Assembly: GCA_002441055.1 (NCBI GenBank)
Contig: DJWR01000157.1
Location: 1-7,016, forward strand
DNA from: Caulobacteraceae bacterium UBA6225
GTDB taxonomy: Bacteria; Pseudomonadota; Alphaproteobacteria; Caulobacterales; Caulobacteraceae
Direction of reading: 5' to 3'
Length of the DNA stretch: 7,016 nucleotides
The translations under genes were made by a program, and so were the position numbers. The notes below the pieces were generated by a model. That model saw only the letters and a program-made list of their open reading frames with translations, was not told where the DNA came from and made no database searches. The first letter of the stretch is position 1, and every line of letters starts with the position of its first letter. Positions 5,330 to 7,016 of this stretch are shown piece by piece.

Positions 5330-6277
5330 TCACGGCGCGGTCCTGGCGTTGCGTTTGATCGCCTGCGGCGTGCGTCCATAGGTGCGTAGCATCGCCCGAC
5401 GGAGCCGTTCAACGTCGCCAAACCCGGCGGCGCGGGCGGCCTCCTCGACGCTGGCGCCAGCCTCCAGCCGTCGGCGCGCGGCTTCGACCCGCAGGTGTTC
5501 CACCGCCTTGGCCGGCGTCATGCCGACCTCCCGCACGAAGGCGCGGGCGAAGTTGCGCGGGCTCATGGCGCAGGCCTCGGCCAGGTCCTCGACGCTCAGG
5601 CGCGCGTCCAGCCGCTGACCCGCCCAGTTCAGCAACTCGGCGAACCGGCCGCTGGCGCCGCCCATCTCCACCAGGCCTGAAAACTGCGACTGGCCACCGG
5701 CCCGTTGGCGCGGCGCCACCAGTTGCTGGGCGGTCGCCCGGGCGATGGCCTCCCCCAGATCCTCAGCGATCAGGGCCAGGGAAAGGTCAATGCCGGCGGT
5801 TATACCGGCCGAGGTCCAGATAGGATCGTCTCGCACATAGATCCTGTCAGGCTCCAGCCGGGTCCCTGGGAATCTGCGGCGGAAGTCGGCTGTGCGGCTC
5901 CAGTGGGTTGTGGCTCGCCGTCCCTCCAGCAGCCCCGCCTGAGCCAGGATGAAGGCCCCTGAACAGACGCTGACGATCCGCCGCGCCCTGGGGGCGGCTG
6001 CGGCGACGGCGGCGCTCACCGACGGGTCGAGCCGCTCTGGGCGGGTCCCGTCTCCCCCGGACACCAGCAGGGTGTCGATGGCCCCACCATCCAGGGCGGC
6101 TGCCTGCAGAGCGGCCCCAGACGAACTGACCACCCATCCAGGCCTCGTCGAAACTACCCGCAGATCATAGGCCCCCTGCGCCATGCGAGCGGCGATCTCG
6201 AAGGCGGCGATCGGGCCAGCAGCATCCAAGAGCTGGAAGTCTGGAAAGATCAGAACATCAATGCGCCGGGCCGACAT
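5330..6277 (-). CDS. GlxA-family transcriptional regulator (DJ-1/PfpI sensor plus AraC DNA-binding domain)
   Basis: A predicted cytoplasmic transcription factor of 315 residues, the usual size for the GlxA group. Residues 5-185 are a DJ-1/PfpI (class I glutamine amidotransferase-like) domain. It has the opening VLIFPDFQLLD, VSGGDG (72-77) and the nucleophile elbow SVCSGAF with C105. D18 and C105 occupy the acid and nucleophile positions used by enzymes of this fold, so ligand chemistry cannot be excluded. Residues about 218-310 are an AraC-type double helix-turn-helix. The first is around LSVEDLAEACAMSPRNFARAF; the second is around ASVEEAARAAGFGDVERLRR, leading into the closing YGRTPQAIKR. 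The Shine-Dalgarno is weak (GGA, 8-nt gap). The gene is divergent from the DJ-1/PfpI enzyme gene, which it probably controls along with itself. The effector is unknown. Confidence 0.92.
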   Translation of the reverse strand: MSARRIDVLIFPDFQLLDAAGPIAAFEIAARMAQGAYDLRVVSTRPGWVVSSSGAALQAAALDGGAIDTLLVSGGDGTRPERLDPSVSAAVAAAAPRARRIVSVCSGAFILAQAGLLEGRRATTHWSRTADFRRRFPGTRLEPDRIYVRDDPIWTSAGITAGIDLSLALIAEDLGEAIARATAQQLVAPRQRAGGQSQFSGLVEMGGASGRFAELLNWAGQRLDARLSVEDLAEACAMSPRNFARAFVREVGMTPAKAVEHLRVEAARRRLEAGASVEEAARAAGFGDVERLRRAMLRTYGRTPQAIKRNARTAP

Positions 6278-6294
6278 GGCAGAATCCGTGGGAA

Positions 6295-6305
6295 AAATGT
6301 CATTT
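6295..6305. promoter_or_regulatory. AT-rich palindrome in the divergent promoter region
   Basis: AAATG-T-CATTT is a perfect 5+5 bp palindrome with one central base. It stands out as AT-rich in very GC-rich DNA, in the 80-bp gap between the regulator and enzyme genes. It lies 18 bp upstream of the regulator start and could be an operator or part of a promoter. AraC proteins more often bind direct repeats, so binding by the neighbouring regulator is only a guess. Confidence 0.3.
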
Positions 6306-6336
6306 CAGCCACGACCAGACCGACCGATGCTCCCCC

Positions 6337-6342
6337 TGTCAA
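6337..6342 (-). promoter_or_regulatory. Possible -35 element (TTGACA) for the regulator gene
   Basis: A perfect TTGACA reads toward the regulator, but the expected -10 position (6319-6314) is TCTGGT, a poor match. If real, transcription would begin near 6308 and the AT-rich palindrome would fall in the leader. The promoter may need activation. Confidence 0.25.
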
Positions 6343-6357
6343 CCTTGGAGCCCGCCC

Positions 6358-7016
6358 ATGACCCAGATCTGTCGCATCGTCTTTCCCCTCTATCCCGGGG
6401 TCACCCAGCTCGACTTCACCGCGCCGCATCAGGTGTTCAACCGGCTTCCGGGGGCGGAGACCGTGGTCGCCTCCGTAGGCGGTATGGATATTGAGGGGGA
6501 CGGCCTGGTCTTCGCGCGGCTGACCGACCTGACCCAGATCGAGGCCTGTGACGTCCTCTGCGTGCCTGGCGGCTTCGGGACCACCGCGGCCATGCTGGAC
6601 GAGGCCTATATGGAGGCGGTCCGCCGGCTGGGCGCCAGCGCCCGATATGTGACCTCGGTTTGCACGGGTTCCCTGATCCTGGCGGCGGCGGGCCTGCTGA
6701 AGGGGCGTCGCGCCGCCTGCCACTGGGCCTGGCGCGATCTGCTGCCCCTGTTCGACGTGGAGGTGGACGAGGGCCGCGTCTGCCGGGACGGGAATGTGAT
6801 CACCGGCGGCGGGGTGACCGCGGGCCTCGACTTCGCTCTGGTGGCCGCCGCGGAGATCTTCGGCGAGGATGCCGCCCGCCGCGTGCAGCTGGGCCTGGAA
6901 TACGCCCCCGAGCCCCCCTTCGAGGGTGGGCGGCCAGAACTCGCCCCGCCGCACATCCGCGACCAGGTGCAGAAGGTGATGGACGCCGCCCTGGCCGACC
7001 GCCGCGCCGCCGCCGT
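6358..7016 (+). CDS. DJ-1/PfpI family enzyme, isonitrile hydratase-like (3' end cut by window)
   Basis: A predicted cytoplasmic enzyme of the DJ-1/PfpI superfamily; 219 codons are visible and probably only a few residues are lost, as relatives are about 220-230 long. The arrangement resembles isonitrile hydratase InhA of Pseudomonas, which hydrates isonitriles to N-substituted formamides with a Cys nucleophile followed by Thr and an N-terminal Asp. Here D19 (GVTQLDFTAP), C102 and T103 (SVCTGS) match. CVPGGFGT (68-75) and ITGGGVTAGLDFAL are further family blocks. The ATG at 6358 has GGAG with a 7-nt gap. The gene is divergent from the GlxA-type regulator, whose sensor domain is homologous (SVCTGSLILAAAGLLKGRRA here, SVCSGAFILAQAGLLEGRRA there). 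The substrate is not proven; related DJ-1 proteins act on other small electrophiles. Confidence 0.87.
   Translation, partial: MTQICRIVFPLYPGVTQLDFTAPHQVFNRLPGAETVVASVGGMDIEGDGLVFARLTDLTQIEACDVLCVPGGFGTTAAMLDEAYMEAVRRLGASARYVTSVCTGSLILAAAGLLKGRRAACHWAWRDLLPLFDVEVDEGRVCRDGNVITGGGVTAGLDFALVAAAEIFGEDAARRVQLGLEYAPEPPFEGGRPELAPPHIRDQVQKVMDAALADRRAAA

Noticed and set aside
6250..6954. Minus-strand open frame (234 codons) opposite the DJ-1 enzyme gene
   Set aside because: Antisense shadow; it also overlaps the divergent promoter region and the regulator start.

Overview
The window is high-GC alphaproteobacterial chromosomal DNA, most likely from Caulobacterales (Caulobacter, Phenylobacterium or Brevundimonas type). 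This rests on the codon usage, the form of the UvrB N-terminus, the gene families present and promoter motifs of the alphaproteobacterial general stress response. No mobile element, CRISPR array, tRNA or rRNA was seen.

Layout. At the left edge, on the minus strand, lies the 5' part of uvrB (nucleotide excision repair), cut by the window edge. A 91-bp gap containing a perfect 12-bp dyad separates it from a 1006-codon gene, also on the minus strand, for a secreted serine protease autotransporter. This has a signal peptide, a chymotrypsin-fold protease, a beta-helical passenger and an outer-membrane beta-barrel. Next comes about 310 bp holding only a possible 25-residue hydrophobic peptide gene and several strong inverted repeats. 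A minus-strand gene for a 59-residue glycine-zipper lipoprotein follows. Divergent from it, across 248 bp, is a plus-strand gene for a membrane-anchored SleB-type cell-wall hydrolase. That gene ends 9 bp from the convergent end of a GlxA-type AraC regulator gene on the minus strand. An 80-bp divergent gap then separates the regulator from a DJ-1/PfpI enzyme resembling isonitrile hydratase, which runs off the right edge.

How the parts fit. The lipoprotein and hydrolase share an intergenic region with two divergent promoter-like motifs of the EcfG (SigT) general stress sigma factor. One is an exact GGAAC-N16-CGTT and the other is a single mismatch from it, so both envelope genes may be stress-induced together. 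The regulator and the DJ-1 enzyme look like a classic divergent regulator/target pair. The regulator's sensor domain is a homologue of the enzyme beside it and keeps the Asp and Cys positions.

I found no clearly new multi-gene system. The least explained part is 3446-3671. There a 13-bp perfect hairpin would bury the ribosome binding site of the putative 25-residue peptide, and two further dyads, which share a strand and so exclude each other, lie just upstream.
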